A stretch of 38,429 nt of DNA from Bacillota bacterium. Lineage in GTDB: Bacteria; Bacillota; UBA4882; UBA10575. A program made the translations under genes and the position numbers. Shown here piece by piece: positions 1 to 8,318 of this stretch (the first letter of the stretch is position 1; each line of letters starts with the position of its first letter). The stretch spans positions 1 through 38,429 of the forward strand of contig JAAZDX010000028.1 of the NCBI GenBank assembly GCA_012512605.1. The letters are read 5' to 3'. The notes under the pieces were generated by a model that saw nothing but the letters and a program-made list of their open reading frames with translations, did no database searches and was not told where the DNA came from.

Positions 1-2
1 GC

Positions 3-89
3 CTCACCCTGGTCTCCCCGCTTACCCTGCGGGAGGGCAGTGCCCACGATGTTATCCTCCGGAAAGAGGCCGAACACGATTTTTCTTGA
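3..89 (+). CDS. C-terminal fragment of an unidentified protein (truncated by window edge)
   Basis: An open frame enters from the left edge and ends at a TGA at 87-89. Its last residues are LREGSAHDVILRKEAEHDFS. A good intrinsic terminator follows 30 bases later, which supports a real rightward gene ending here. The fragment is only 28 residues long and I do not recognise the family. The other two rightward frames at the edge give less protein-like sequence, but the frame choice rests mainly on composition and on the position of the terminator. Confidence 0.35.
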   Translation, partial: LTLVSPLTLREGSAHDVILRKEAEHDFS

Positions 90-116
90 ACATTGCTTAA
101 CCGGTACGCGGCACGG

Positions 117-146
117 AAAAAAGCCACCATTGACGGTGGCTTTTTT
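117..146. terminator. Bidirectional intrinsic terminator
   Basis: The stem GCCACC (123-128) / GGTGGC (135-140) is flanked by an A-run on the left and a T-run on the right, so it can end transcripts from both sides. It lies between the tail of the rightward gene at the window edge and the leftward DUF1015 gene, which converge here. Confidence 0.8.
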
Positions 147-192
147 ACTGGCCCGCTCAGGGTTTCGGCCGGTTTGGGTGAGGTGGTGGTAA

Positions 193-1509
193 CTAGTCGC
201 GCCGGATTTTGCGCGCTTCGAAATAAAACCGCTTTTCATCGGCTTCCCCCATGGAAAAGGTCTTACGGGGTAAAGCGCCGTCGCGGATGACCGTTTTAAA
301 GAGGTCATGCTTGTTTAAAGGTGGAAGGATAAGACCGAGGTTTCCTGGTTGTCGTCCCAGGGTCGTAATGTTTTCATCGCCGTGGATATAGTCGATTCTG
401 CTTTCCGGATGACGGCGGAGATAAGCATCGAGAAAAGGCTGCAGGGTGCCGACGGTCAGGACCGAACTGGGGTTGTCAATGATGACGGTGCCGGCGGCCG
501 TTGCGCTGTAAAAGTGGAAATACTGGGCTTCAGGGTTATCCGGTCCTTTCTGTTCTTTAGCGGTTATAATCCGGCAATGGAGATGGTTTTGCATTTCGAG
601 GAAGAACTGGTCGGGATCGACCTTGAACAAAAGACGATGGATCGGGTGGAAGATCAGACCTTCGTCGTAGAGATTGACCACTTCGACCAGGCAGAAACGG
701 GCTGGATGGTCGTGCAGAGAAGAGGGATCGGCGGTTTGCATTTTAAGGTTCTCCCAGATTGCTTTGGCCGTAGCCAACGAATGGTTACCGTCGCCGACGG
801 CAAACAAAAGAGGTGCTTCCTTGGCCCCGTATTTGGCCGTGGTGACTTCCGGAGTGATTAAACGGGCTAAAGCCTGAAAAGTTTGGCTGAGGAGTGCTGG
901 ATCCGTCAGGTGATAACCGGTGAGGTGACCGCCGTTCATCATCAGTTTAAAATCGTAAAGCCGTGGTAAATCCGGGACGTGTTGGAATAGGGGTTCAATC
1001 ACCGTTTGTTCCGGATCATCGAGGAGGAGCATAATATGGGGTACTTCCAAACTCCCACCTTCCCGGATTTTGATGCGGGGTGGTAAACGATCGGCGATCG
1101 TCTCTTCGGTGGGGCGGATTAAACTTTTCGCCCCCTGCTTGTAATCGTACTTTTCCAGATCAACTGCGAGGAGTAACCCTTTGCGGGACGGCACATGGGC
1201 GGTCTGCCGGTCAAGGAGGATTAGCCCTGGGGCTAGCGGAACCAGGGTTTTTTCGGCTAGGAAGGCCTGCATCCGTTCATTAATCTGTAGAATTTTACGG
1301 TCGACCTCCGGGTCGTCCAAGTAAACCTCGGGGAGGATCAGATCTAAAGTGGAAGGAGAGTCACCAATCTGCCTTCTGACTTCTGCCCAGTACTCGGGGT
1401 TTGAGGTATACTGGTCGCAGGCGATCACCGCCCATTTATGCAAGTCGATGTGGGTGGCGGGCACCAAGACCTCTGGAATCTGGATACCCAGGTCGGCGGG
1501 GTTAATCAC
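193..1509 (-). CDS. DUF1015 family protein
   Basis: The 438-residue product matches the DUF1015 family (COG4198) along its whole length. It has the N-terminal ATHIDLHKWAVIACDQYTS region and the conserved GDGNHSLATAKAIW motif near the middle. These proteins are soluble and cytoplasmic, and I know of no firmly established function, so none is assigned. The start is a GTG at 1507-1509, preceded by AAAGGAG at a normal distance. It lies 193 bases downstream of helD on the same strand and may be read through from it, because no U-run terminator is visible between them. It ends just before the bidirectional terminator at 117-146. Confidence 0.85.
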   Translation of the reverse strand: MINPADLGIQIPEVLVPATHIDLHKWAVIACDQYTSNPEYWAEVRRQIGDSPSTLDLILPEVYLDDPEVDRKILQINERMQAFLAEKTLVPLAPGLILLDRQTAHVPSRKGLLLAVDLEKYDYKQGAKSLIRPTEETIADRLPPRIKIREGGSLEVPHIMLLLDDPEQTVIEPLFQHVPDLPRLYDFKLMMNGGHLTGYHLTDPALLSQTFQALARLITPEVTTAKYGAKEAPLLFAVGDGNHSLATAKAIWENLKMQTADPSSLHDHPARFCLVEVVNLYDEGLIFHPIHRLLFKVDPDQFFLEMQNHLHCRIITAKEQKGPDNPEAQYFHFYSATAAGTVIIDNPSSVLTVGTLQPFLDAYLRRHPESRIDYIHGDENITTLGRQPGNLGLILPPLNKHDLFKTVIRDGALPRKTFSMGEADEKRFYFEARKIRRD

Positions 1510-1702
1510 TTAAAAACAACTCCTTTACTTAAGAAATACGAGGCCTACGAGAGATCATTCCCCCGGCACCCGGTACCAGGGACAATGCTGCCAGCACCAA
1601 CTTTTCTGCGGCTGGCACCCACCGGGCGTTGGTTCAATATGTCAGATAGTCGGTGGACTTCCCCGGCTTCTGTTTAAGCGCCTTGCCAACTGTCCAGGTT
1701 GG
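1510..1702. other. Intergenic spacer with a hairpin between helD and the DUF1015 gene
   Basis: The spacer holds an inverted repeat, TGCCAGC (1589-1595) / GCTGGCA (1611-1617), with a 15-base loop and no following T-run on either strand. It also holds the ribosome binding site of the DUF1015 gene. I see no credible small gene in it. The hairpin could be a weak or processed 3' end for helD mRNA. Confidence 0.4.
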
Positions 1703-3988
1703 TTATTCAGGATAAACGCTCCTGGCGTAAAGATCCGGGTTGACCTGGGTGAGCAACGGGGAAAGTTCTCCGGTATGATAAAGGAAAAGCTGGTGCAAAG
1801 CACGGGTACAAACAGTATATAGGATCGATCGTTCCTCTGGGGAACGGTAAACCTCACGGGAACAATCGCAAATTATGACGGCATCGAATTCTAACCCTTT
1901 GGCTAGATAGGAAGGGATGATTACCGGACCGCCCGCCAGAGTTTTCTCTTCTTTGGTGAGTAACCGGATCGGGACCAAGGCTTTAAGTCTTTCATAAACA
2001 GCCTGGCATTGGCGGGCGGTCTTGCCAATAACGGCCAGGGAAGAAAAGCCAGCAGCGCTTAGAGTGCGGATCCGGCTGGCGAGGGCGGGGACCAGTAACT
2101 TTGGGTCGGTTACCGCGGTCACCAAGGGTTTGGGTCCAGGACGGTTGATGCCCGTGGCGTCAATTGTAGGTTCGGCCAGAAGCGCACTGGTAAATGCGGT
2201 AATCTCCCGGGTTGACCGGTAACTTTTGTTTAGAGTAAAAGTCTGTGGGTTGCGGGCGGCAAAGACTGCTTCGATCTCCGCAAAGGAGCTCCGGTATTGT
2301 CGGGGATGGATGGTTTGGTTTGGATCGCCCAGGATGGTCAGGGTTGCGGTGGGAAAGAGTTCTTGGATGATCCGGTAGTGAAACAAGGTATAATCCTGTG
2401 CTTCATCGATGATCAGGTGTTTAATCTCCGGAAACTTAGGAAACCCTTCAATTTTTCCCCGAAAATATAAGAAGGGGGCCAGGTCTTCATAGAACAAGTG
2501 ATTAGCGCTGAGTGTTTTTAAGATGGCCTGGCGGAGACGGTTTAGAGTAGCCGACGGAAACCGCCCGGCGGCCATTTTGGCGAGAAGTTCTTGGTTGGCA
2601 AATAATTCCCGGTAGAGCTGGAAAGGGTCCAGATCGGACCAGGCACGAATGGCGGTGCGGACCGGTTGGAGCTTTTTGTGCACGACCAAACGGCTGCGGG
2701 CTTTAATCTCGGCCGCCGCTAGTTGGTGGTTCTCCTCGGCAAGACGCTGGGCATATTCTTTTATTTTCCGTGCGGTGATTGGACGGAGGAGAAAGAAAGC
2801 CCGCCGTTGCAACTGAACCAAACGTTTCTTCAAGGGTAAATAGGCATAAGACTCATCATAGAGCGCCCGCAGTTCTTCTTTACGGAGGATCATCTCCCCT
2901 TCAAACTGGAGGTCGGAAAAGGGTCGACCACGGGCGGTTAGATATTTTTGGTAGTTATCGATCAGCGCTAAAAATTCGGGGGTCGTCTGCAGGTAGATCT
3001 TTTCTTCCCGGAGACGATCTTCGGCGTTTCCATCGGTCGTTAGCGTAAATTCCAACTGGTTATGGCGGTCTTCCACGGACAGACCGGGCGGCAGCAGGGG
3101 TTCAACTAAATCTTGGAAGGTAGTGCACCGTACCATCTCTTCGCCTAATTCGGGTAGAACATTGGATATGTAGTCGGCAAACAACTGGTTGGGGGAGAAG
3201 ATTAAAATATTTTTACTGGTAATCCGGTCCCTCTCTTTATACAGGTAATACGCTGCCCGGTGTAGGGCAATGGACGTTTTTCCGCTGCCGGCGGCACCCT
3301 GAACAAGCACGACCGGATGTTCCTCGTTGCGGATCACCCGGTTTTGTTCCCTTTGTATACTGGTGACGATCGCCCGCATCTTTTCATCACTGTGTTGGCT
3401 AAGGATCTCCTGCAGGATCTCGTCGTCGATCTTAACATTACAATCGAACATGTAGATCAAACGCCCGTCTTCGATTTTATACTGGCGTTTGCGGGTGATC
3501 TCCCCGCCGATCACCCCGACTTCGCACCGGTACTCCGCCGGGCCCAGTTCATAATCGTAAAACATGCTGGCGACGGGGGCCCGCCAATCATAGATCAAAG
3601 GCTGTCCTTCTTCGTCAAGTAAAGTGGAGATCCCGATATAAATTTTTTCGGTCGTTGGCGTGCCGTGCTCCCGGATCTCACGGAAATCGATCCGCGCAAA
3701 ATAGGGTGTTTTGCGCATTTTTTGGAGTTTCTTGATCGCCCGGCGGTTGTATCCCACACTCAGCTCCGTATTGCGTAAACCGCTTAGCTGTTGGTTGAGG
3801 ATGACCGCGGACGCAAAGCTATCGGCAAAGCGGGGCCCGTCTTCCCAGATGTCTTTGCGTTCCTGCTTTAGCAGGGCGTTCAGGCGGGCGAAAAAGGCCT
3901 TTTTTGCCTTTAACTCCTGTTTAATTACTGTTTGCACCATGGCCAAATGGGCTTCTTCATAGTGGCGGTCTTCGGTTTTGGCTGCCAT
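1703..3988 (-). CDS. helD: HelD-type UvrD-like helicase, RNA polymerase recycling factor
   Basis: The 761-residue protein has the HelD layout. A charged N-terminal coiled-coil arm covers about residues 1-90. A split UvrD/Rep-type motor follows with Walker A GAAGSGKT (231-238), motif II LIIDEAQD (525-532), the GDPNQTI motif near 554 and the C-terminal LAKGLEFDAVIICD segment near 695. In Bacillus, HelD uses ATP to pry stalled RNA polymerase off DNA, and its N-terminal arm enters the secondary channel. Length and motif order fit the family. The ATG at 3986-3988 is preceded by AAGGAGGAG. A sigma-A-like promoter lies about 130 bases upstream, and the leader carries a GC-rich hairpin. Confidence 0.9.
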   Translation of the reverse strand: MAAKTEDRHYEEAHLAMVQTVIKQELKAKKAFFARLNALLKQERKDIWEDGPRFADSFASAVILNQQLSGLRNTELSVGYNRRAIKKLQKMRKTPYFARIDFREIREHGTPTTEKIYIGISTLLDEEGQPLIYDWRAPVASMFYDYELGPAEYRCEVGVIGGEITRKRQYKIEDGRLIYMFDCNVKIDDEILQEILSQHSDEKMRAIVTSIQREQNRVIRNEEHPVVLVQGAAGSGKTSIALHRAAYYLYKERDRITSKNILIFSPNQLFADYISNVLPELGEEMVRCTTFQDLVEPLLPPGLSVEDRHNQLEFTLTTDGNAEDRLREEKIYLQTTPEFLALIDNYQKYLTARGRPFSDLQFEGEMILRKEELRALYDESYAYLPLKKRLVQLQRRAFFLLRPITARKIKEYAQRLAEENHQLAAAEIKARSRLVVHKKLQPVRTAIRAWSDLDPFQLYRELFANQELLAKMAAGRFPSATLNRLRQAILKTLSANHLFYEDLAPFLYFRGKIEGFPKFPEIKHLIIDEAQDYTLFHYRIIQELFPTATLTILGDPNQTIHPRQYRSSFAEIEAVFAARNPQTFTLNKSYRSTREITAFTSALLAEPTIDATGINRPGPKPLVTAVTDPKLLVPALASRIRTLSAAGFSSLAVIGKTARQCQAVYERLKALVPIRLLTKEEKTLAGGPVIIPSYLAKGLEFDAVIICDCSREVYRSPEERSILYTVCTRALHQLFLYHTGELSPLLTQVNPDLYARSVYPE

Positions 3989-4049
3989 GTCTCCTCCTTC
4001 ACTCGGTCGACGAATTGCTTCACTTATGGTAAAATAGATTATGGTATCT

Positions 4050-4069
4050 TCCCCTGCGGGTGCAGGGGA
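4050..4069. other. GC-rich hairpin in the helD leader
   Basis: A perfect 8-bp stem, TCCCCTGC / GCAGGGGA, has a 4-base loop. On the leftward strand it sits inside the roughly 120-base untranslated leader of helD and has no U-run after it. On the rightward strand TTCTTTT follows, so it could act as a weak terminator there. Confidence 0.5.
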
Positions 4070-4117
4070 TTCTTTTGCCTACTCTTTAGTTTTTAGCGGC
4101 CGTTCGGAATTTTATTT

Positions 4118-4146
4118 ATTATAACAAACTTTTTATTCCGCTCCAA
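4118..4146 (-). promoter_or_regulatory. Sigma-A-type promoter for helD
   Basis: Read leftward: -35 TTGGAG (4141-4146), an exact 17-base spacer, and -10 TATAAT (4118-4123). It points to helD, and the predicted transcript would start near 4111. Confidence 0.7.
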
Positions 4147-4235
4147 GCGGGGAAAGGAAGATTTAGCCAAGGCTTAATAATTGGGGTCTCGCCGTAGGCC
4201 AGCGGTTATCTTTGATTTAAGGAGGGATTAAGCAG

Positions 4236-5060
4236 ATGCGAAAACTACGAATGTTAGCTTTGGATTTAGACGGGACTTTGTTAAGAGAAGACAAAACGAT
4301 CAGCCAATTAACGCGGAAACTCCTGACCGAACTGTACCAGGCCGGTGTGGAGATAGCCTTCGTTACCGGACGGATGTATCATTTCACTGCACCGATCCAG
4401 GATTTACTCGGGTTCCCCGTTCATTATATCTGTACCGACGGGGCTTTTTTCCAGCCCCGCGGCTGGGAAGTGCCACACTTAAAGACGGTTGCGCCCACGG
4501 TAACCCAAGCGGTTTTGTCCTCCATGGCCGATGAACTTCATGGCGTTTATCTTTTTAGCAACGACCGGATTCACTGCTTTACCGCCACGCCGGATCCGAC
4601 GATCTTTTCCTGGGGCTTTGATCTGCAGGCCGATCCGGCACGAGAGGCCGAACCTCCGGTCAACCAGGTGGAACAGATTGTGATCTACGAAGAGAAGGCG
4701 AAAGTGCGGGGGATTCAAAAAGCACTCGGCATGATGCACCCCGGCCTTGATCAGGAGATCCATCCGTCCATAGAAAGTGGTTATGAGTATTTGGTCATTC
4801 GCCCACAAGGGGTGGACAAGGGGAGTGGCTTAACCCGTTTAGCCGAAGTTTTAGGGGTGAAGACCACCGAAACCATTGCTTTTGGTGATTGGCTCAACGA
4901 TCTGGCGCTCTTTCGCGACGCCGGTCTGTCCATTGCCCCGGCCAACGCCGTGCCGGAGGTAAAAGCCAAAGCGACCATCGTTTCCCGTTTCTCCAATGAA
5001 GAGGATTTCATCGTTCGGGAACTAGAACGTCTGTTCCAAGCGGGGAAGATGGTCGTTTAG
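4236..5060 (+). CDS. Cof-type HAD-IIB family sugar/nucleotide phosphatase
   Basis: The 274-residue soluble hydrolase has all four HAD motifs: DLDGTLL near residue 10 (nucleophile Asp and acid/base Asp), VTGR near 43 (motif II), the lysine in the KGSGLTRLAE segment (motif III), and GDWLNDLALFRDAG (motif IV). This is the Cof/YidA-like IIB cap arrangement. Such enzymes dephosphorylate small metabolites such as sugar phosphates, flavin precursors or pyridoxal phosphate. The substrate cannot be read from sequence. The ATG is preceded by AAGGAGGG. It is a single gene ending in a bidirectional terminator that it shares with the M42 operon. Confidence 0.88.
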   Translation: MRKLRMLALDLDGTLLREDKTISQLTRKLLTELYQAGVEIAFVTGRMYHFTAPIQDLLGFPVHYICTDGAFFQPRGWEVPHLKTVAPTVTQAVLSSMADELHGVYLFSNDRIHCFTATPDPTIFSWGFDLQADPAREAEPPVNQVEQIVIYEEKAKVRGIQKALGMMHPGLDQEIHPSIESGYEYLVIRPQGVDKGSGLTRLAEVLGVKTTETIAFGDWLNDLALFRDAGLSIAPANAVPEVKAKATIVSRFSNEEDFIVRELERLFQAGKMVV

Positions 5061-5080
5061 GAGAGGGCGAATCAAGAAAA

Positions 5081-5104
5081 GAGGCTGCTGCGGCAGCCTC
5101 TTTT
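5081..5104. terminator. Bidirectional intrinsic terminator
   Basis: The stem GAGGCTGC (5081-5088) / GCAGCCTC (5093-5100) is flanked by AAAA on the left and TTTT on the right. It separates the converging HAD phosphatase gene and the M42 peptidase operon. Confidence 0.85.
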
Positions 5105-5105
5105 G

Positions 5106-6095
5106 TTATAGGGCAATGGGGTGTTCCATGGTGGCGATGACTAAACGGACCGCCGCTTCCACATCATTAAGGTCAACCATTTCCGAAGGCGAATGGAGAT
5201 AACGGCAAGGAATGGAGATGACCCCGGCGGGAACCCCGGCCTTGGTCAGCTGGATCGCGCCGGCATCGGTCCCCCCGAAAGGTAAAACTTCGAATTGGTG
5301 CGGGATATCGTTCTGCTCCGCCGGCATTGTCAGGAGATCTTTGACCTGTGGATGGGTGATTAAAGAGACGTCTTTCACCTTAATGGCCGCCCCTTGTCCC
5401 AGCTTCATGGCTAATTTGGGCGCTTCGGGCGTATCCCCGGTGCCGGTTACATCAAGGGCGATGCCCAGATCCGGATCGATGCCGAAGGCGGCGGTCTTTG
5501 CCCCGCGCAACCCGACTTCCTCCTGGACGGTAAAGGTACAATAGAGGTCGTTTTGGGGCTTGGTGACGCGTTTGAGGGCTTCGATCAGCACCGCACAGCC
5601 CACCCGGTTGTCGAGGGCTTTCGCCACAACCCGTTGGCCCAGATCAACAAACCCATGATCAAAGGCGGCAATTTCGCCAACGGTCACTTTAGTTTTGGCT
5701 TCTTCGGCCGACGTGGCCCCAATATCGATGAATAACTTTTCTAAGGTCAACTGTTTTAGATCATCGATCTTTTCGGCACCGATCACGCCGATCGTTCCGT
5801 TTTGGAACCGGACCCGTTGGGCATAAAGCCGGTGGGGTCTGATCCCGCCAACGTTCCCGAAGCGGAGGAAACCTTGCTCGTCAATGGCGGTTACGATCAC
5901 CCCGATCTCATCCATGTGGGCCGCGAACTGCAGTTTGGTATTACCCCCGCGCTTGAAGGCGATCAGATTGCCCATGGGATCAACGGTCAGATCATCACAG
6001 TAGTCCTTAAGTTCGGCCTGGATGAAGGCACGGACCTGTTCTTCCCGTCCCGATGGGGCAGCGAAACTTGTCAAGCGCCGTAATAAATCTTTCAT
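5106..6095 (-). CDS. M42 family metallo-aminopeptidase (third gene of operon)
   Basis: The 329-residue protein is a co-catalytic metal aminopeptidase of the TET/glutamyl-aminopeptidase type. Expected ligands and catalytic residues are all visible: H60 and D62 (AAHMDEIG), D162 (KALDNRVG), E192 and E193 (VQEEVG), D215 (ALDVTGTGD) and H301 (CRYLHSPSE). Family members build 12-subunit tetrahedral shells that trim short peptides released by larger proteases. Its ATG overlaps the stop of the preceding paralogue by four bases (ATGA), so translation is probably coupled. Substrate preference (acidic, basic or hydrophobic N-terminal residue) cannot be decided here. Confidence 0.92.
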   Translation of the reverse strand: MKDLLRRLTSFAAPSGREEQVRAFIQAELKDYCDDLTVDPMGNLIAFKRGGNTKLQFAAHMDEIGVIVTAIDEQGFLRFGNVGGIRPHRLYAQRVRFQNGTIGVIGAEKIDDLKQLTLEKLFIDIGATSAEEAKTKVTVGEIAAFDHGFVDLGQRVVAKALDNRVGCAVLIEALKRVTKPQNDLYCTFTVQEEVGLRGAKTAAFGIDPDLGIALDVTGTGDTPEAPKLAMKLGQGAAIKVKDVSLITHPQVKDLLTMPAEQNDIPHQFEVLPFGGTDAGAIQLTKAGVPAGVISIPCRYLHSPSEMVDLNDVEAAVRLVIATMEHPIAL

Positions 6096-7117
6096 ACAGG
6101 TAACCCCCTTTGTTCGATGTCTCTTAAGAAAGCATCGATTAGTTTAACCGTCTGTGTGAGGTCATTGCGGTTTAAGATCCCCACGGGCGAATGGATATAA
6201 CGGCAGGGAACAGAGATCACCGCAACGGGGATACCACTCCGGGTCTGGTTGATGACTCCGGCTTCTGTGCCGCCCGTGGTTGATTCCCGAAACTGGTAAG
6301 GAATTCCGGCTTCCTCTGCGACGGCGACCAGGCGCTGAATTAAGGCTGGGTTAACGATGACGGAACGGTCCATAAAACTGATGGCCGGGCCAGCACCTAA
6401 GCGGGTGGAAGCTTGGTGTTTTTTCAGTGGGGGGACATCCCCGGCCGAGGTGGCCTCCACGACCAGGGCTAAGTCGGGGTTTAACCCAAAGGCGGCGACG
6501 GTGGCACCGCGCAGTCCGACTTCTTCCTGGACGGTGAAGACATAAGCCAACGGAAGATTATACTTCTTTTCCATCAGGTTTAACAAAACAGCACAGCCCG
6601 CCCGGTCATCAAGGGCTTTTCCTTTAAAGAGACCGTCGCCGAAGGGTCCGGCTTCGACGTCAAAGGCGATCAGGTCGCCGAGCTTAACATCTTTTTCGGC
6701 ATCACTGCGGTCGGTGGCCCCAATATCCACAAACAGACCGGTCGTCTTCACCGGACGTTTTCTTTCCTCCTTCTCCTGAAGATGGATGGGTTTGGCCCCG
6801 ATCACCCCGGGAATCCGCTGGGGACCGACTAAAACCCGCTTGGAGATGAGGACCCGTTCATCAATGCCGCCCACCGTTTTGATCTTCAGCAACCCGCTGG
6901 GGTCGATCCCCACCACCATCAATCCAACCTCATCCATGTGGGCGGTGAGCATGACGAGGGGGCCTTTCTTCCCTTGGTCGCGGCGGGCAATGAGGTTGCC
7001 TAACCGGTCGGTCTGGATCCGGTCGACTTGGCCCTGGATGCGGTCGCGAATATAGTGCCGCACTGCGGTTTCACCGCTGGAAACCCCGGTTAATTCGGAT
7101 AACTCCTTTAGTAACAT
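6092..7117 (-). CDS. M42 family metallo-aminopeptidase (second gene of operon)
   Basis: The 341-residue paralogue of its two neighbours has H60/D62 (TAHMDEVG), D170 (KALDDRAG), E198/E199 (VQEEVG) and H309 (CRYIHSPVG). The ligand that is Asp in both neighbours is Glu here (E221, in VVEATSAGD). Glu and Asp both occur at this place in M42 enzymes, and the choice may mark a different metal geometry or specificity. The gene overlaps its upstream neighbour by 10 bases and its downstream neighbour by 4, so the three are one transcription unit. Confidence 0.9.
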   Translation of the reverse strand: MLLKELSELTGVSSGETAVRHYIRDRIQGQVDRIQTDRLGNLIARRDQGKKGPLVMLTAHMDEVGLMVVGIDPSGLLKIKTVGGIDERVLISKRVLVGPQRIPGVIGAKPIHLQEKEERKRPVKTTGLFVDIGATDRSDAEKDVKLGDLIAFDVEAGPFGDGLFKGKALDDRAGCAVLLNLMEKKYNLPLAYVFTVQEEVGLRGATVAAFGLNPDLALVVEATSAGDVPPLKKHQASTRLGAGPAISFMDRSVIVNPALIQRLVAVAEEAGIPYQFRESTTGGTEAGVINQTRSGIPVAVISVPCRYIHSPVGILNRNDLTQTVKLIDAFLRDIEQRGLPV

Positions 7118-8172
7118 TCTAATCCCTCCAAAAAGGCGCGGTCGATCTGCATGATGAATTCGGCTAAGAGACGGCCGGTTTCTTTGAGATCGTCCAACGC
7201 TAAAGTTTCAACGGAAGTATGCATATAGCGGAGGGGGATACACACCAGACCGCTGGCGACTCCGGCTTGGCCGATCTGGATGGCGTAGGCGTCCGTTCCC
7301 CGGGGGGTTTCCGCCGCTTCCACTTGGTATTTGATCTTTCCGGCTTCGGCCGCCGCTTTCAGCTTGTCAAAGATGAGGGGATGAACCGGTGGTCCGGTAA
7401 CGATGACCGGTCCCTGCCCCAGTTTAAAGCCTTCGTAATCGGCCAAACCAGGCATTTCCCCGTGGGTAACATCGACCGCTAGTCCGACATCGGGATTAAG
7501 GCTATAAGCACTGACGAAAGCCCCCCGGACTCCTAGCTCCTCCTGGACCGTGATGGTAACCAGGACTTCCGCTTCATGGTTAAAATCTTTCAGACGGCGG
7601 AGACATTCGACCAGCGCCACGACCCCGGCCCGGTCGTCCATGGCCTTTCCGGCATAAAAGGAGTTTTTCAAAGCACAACAGGTCCGCTTAATTGTAATTG
7701 GGTCGCCAACCCGTACTAAAGCGGCGGTTCGTTCTGGAGAAAGGCCGAGATCGATGGTCATATCTTCAATTATCACCGCTTTATTCCGCTCGTCCGCTTG
7801 CTGTAAATGGGGGGGTTTAGCGCCGATGACCCCGGGTAAATCTTCCTGGCCGTGGACAATGACCTCTTGCCCGAGGAGGACCCGTTGGTCAATGCCGCCA
7901 ATTGTCGAAAAACGGATAAAGCCGTCTTCCAGGGCGGAGACGATCAGGCCGATTTCGTCCAGATGGGCAGCCAACATGATGCGGGGTGGATGCCCGCCCT
8001 GGCCTGCTTTGCAGAGAATAATATTGCCTAACCGGTCACGGTGGAGGCCGCTGATCCAGCGGCGGCCTTCTCCGTTGGTGAAGAAATCGATGATGATCTG
8101 GGCCGCCCGGTCTTCCCGCCCCGAAGGGCCGGCGGCATTGGTCAGTTCCTTCAGTAGTGTTTCGGTCTGCAC
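7108..8172 (-). CDS. M42 family metallo-aminopeptidase (first gene of operon)
   Basis: The 354-residue protein is the most divergent and longest of the trio. Its ligands are H70/D72 (AAHLDEIG), D179 (KAMDDRAG), E211/E212 (VQEELG), D234 (AVDVTHGE) and H318 (LRYMHTSVE). I chose the GTG at 8170-8172 because AAAGGAGG lies 8 bases upstream. A nearby ATG at 8174-8176 is in another frame. It heads the operon. A TATAAT-like -10 (8204-8209, leftward) precedes it, though its -35 is poor. Three different subunits made together could assemble mixed TET particles, as reported for some archaeal TET enzymes; that is inference here. Confidence 0.9.
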   Translation of the reverse strand: MQTETLLKELTNAAGPSGREDRAAQIIIDFFTNGEGRRWISGLHRDRLGNIILCKAGQGGHPPRIMLAAHLDEIGLIVSALEDGFIRFSTIGGIDQRVLLGQEVIVHGQEDLPGVIGAKPPHLQQADERNKAVIIEDMTIDLGLSPERTAALVRVGDPITIKRTCCALKNSFYAGKAMDDRAGVVALVECLRRLKDFNHEAEVLVTITVQEELGVRGAFVSAYSLNPDVGLAVDVTHGEMPGLADYEGFKLGQGPVIVTGPPVHPLIFDKLKAAAEAGKIKYQVEAAETPRGTDAYAIQIGQAGVASGLVCIPLRYMHTSVETLALDDLKETGRLLAEFIMQIDRAFLEGLECY

Positions 8173-8203
8173 GCATAAAGCCTCCTTTCTTACTGACTTC
8201 TTT

Positions 8204-8209
8204 ATTATA
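8204..8209 (-). promoter_or_regulatory. Candidate -10 element for the M42 operon
   Basis: A leftward TATAAT lies about 32 bases ahead of the GTG start of the first M42 gene. No convincing -35 is found 16-18 bases upstream, so this promoter is weak or activator-dependent, or it is a chance match. Confidence 0.4.
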
Positions 8210-8318
8210 ACTTTTTTTACTGGTAAAGTAGAGGAAAAAAGTGATGGATATAACCCATTTTCTGGCGAAAAGGCGAAAAAGGGATTGACTTCTCTTTGTC
8301 GAAATTTGACTTACGGCA

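Noticed and set aside
349..861. Rightward 170-codon open frame inside the DUF1015 gene
   Set aside because: It is antisense to a conserved family protein, has no ribosome binding site, and its sequence looks like a codon-bias shadow.
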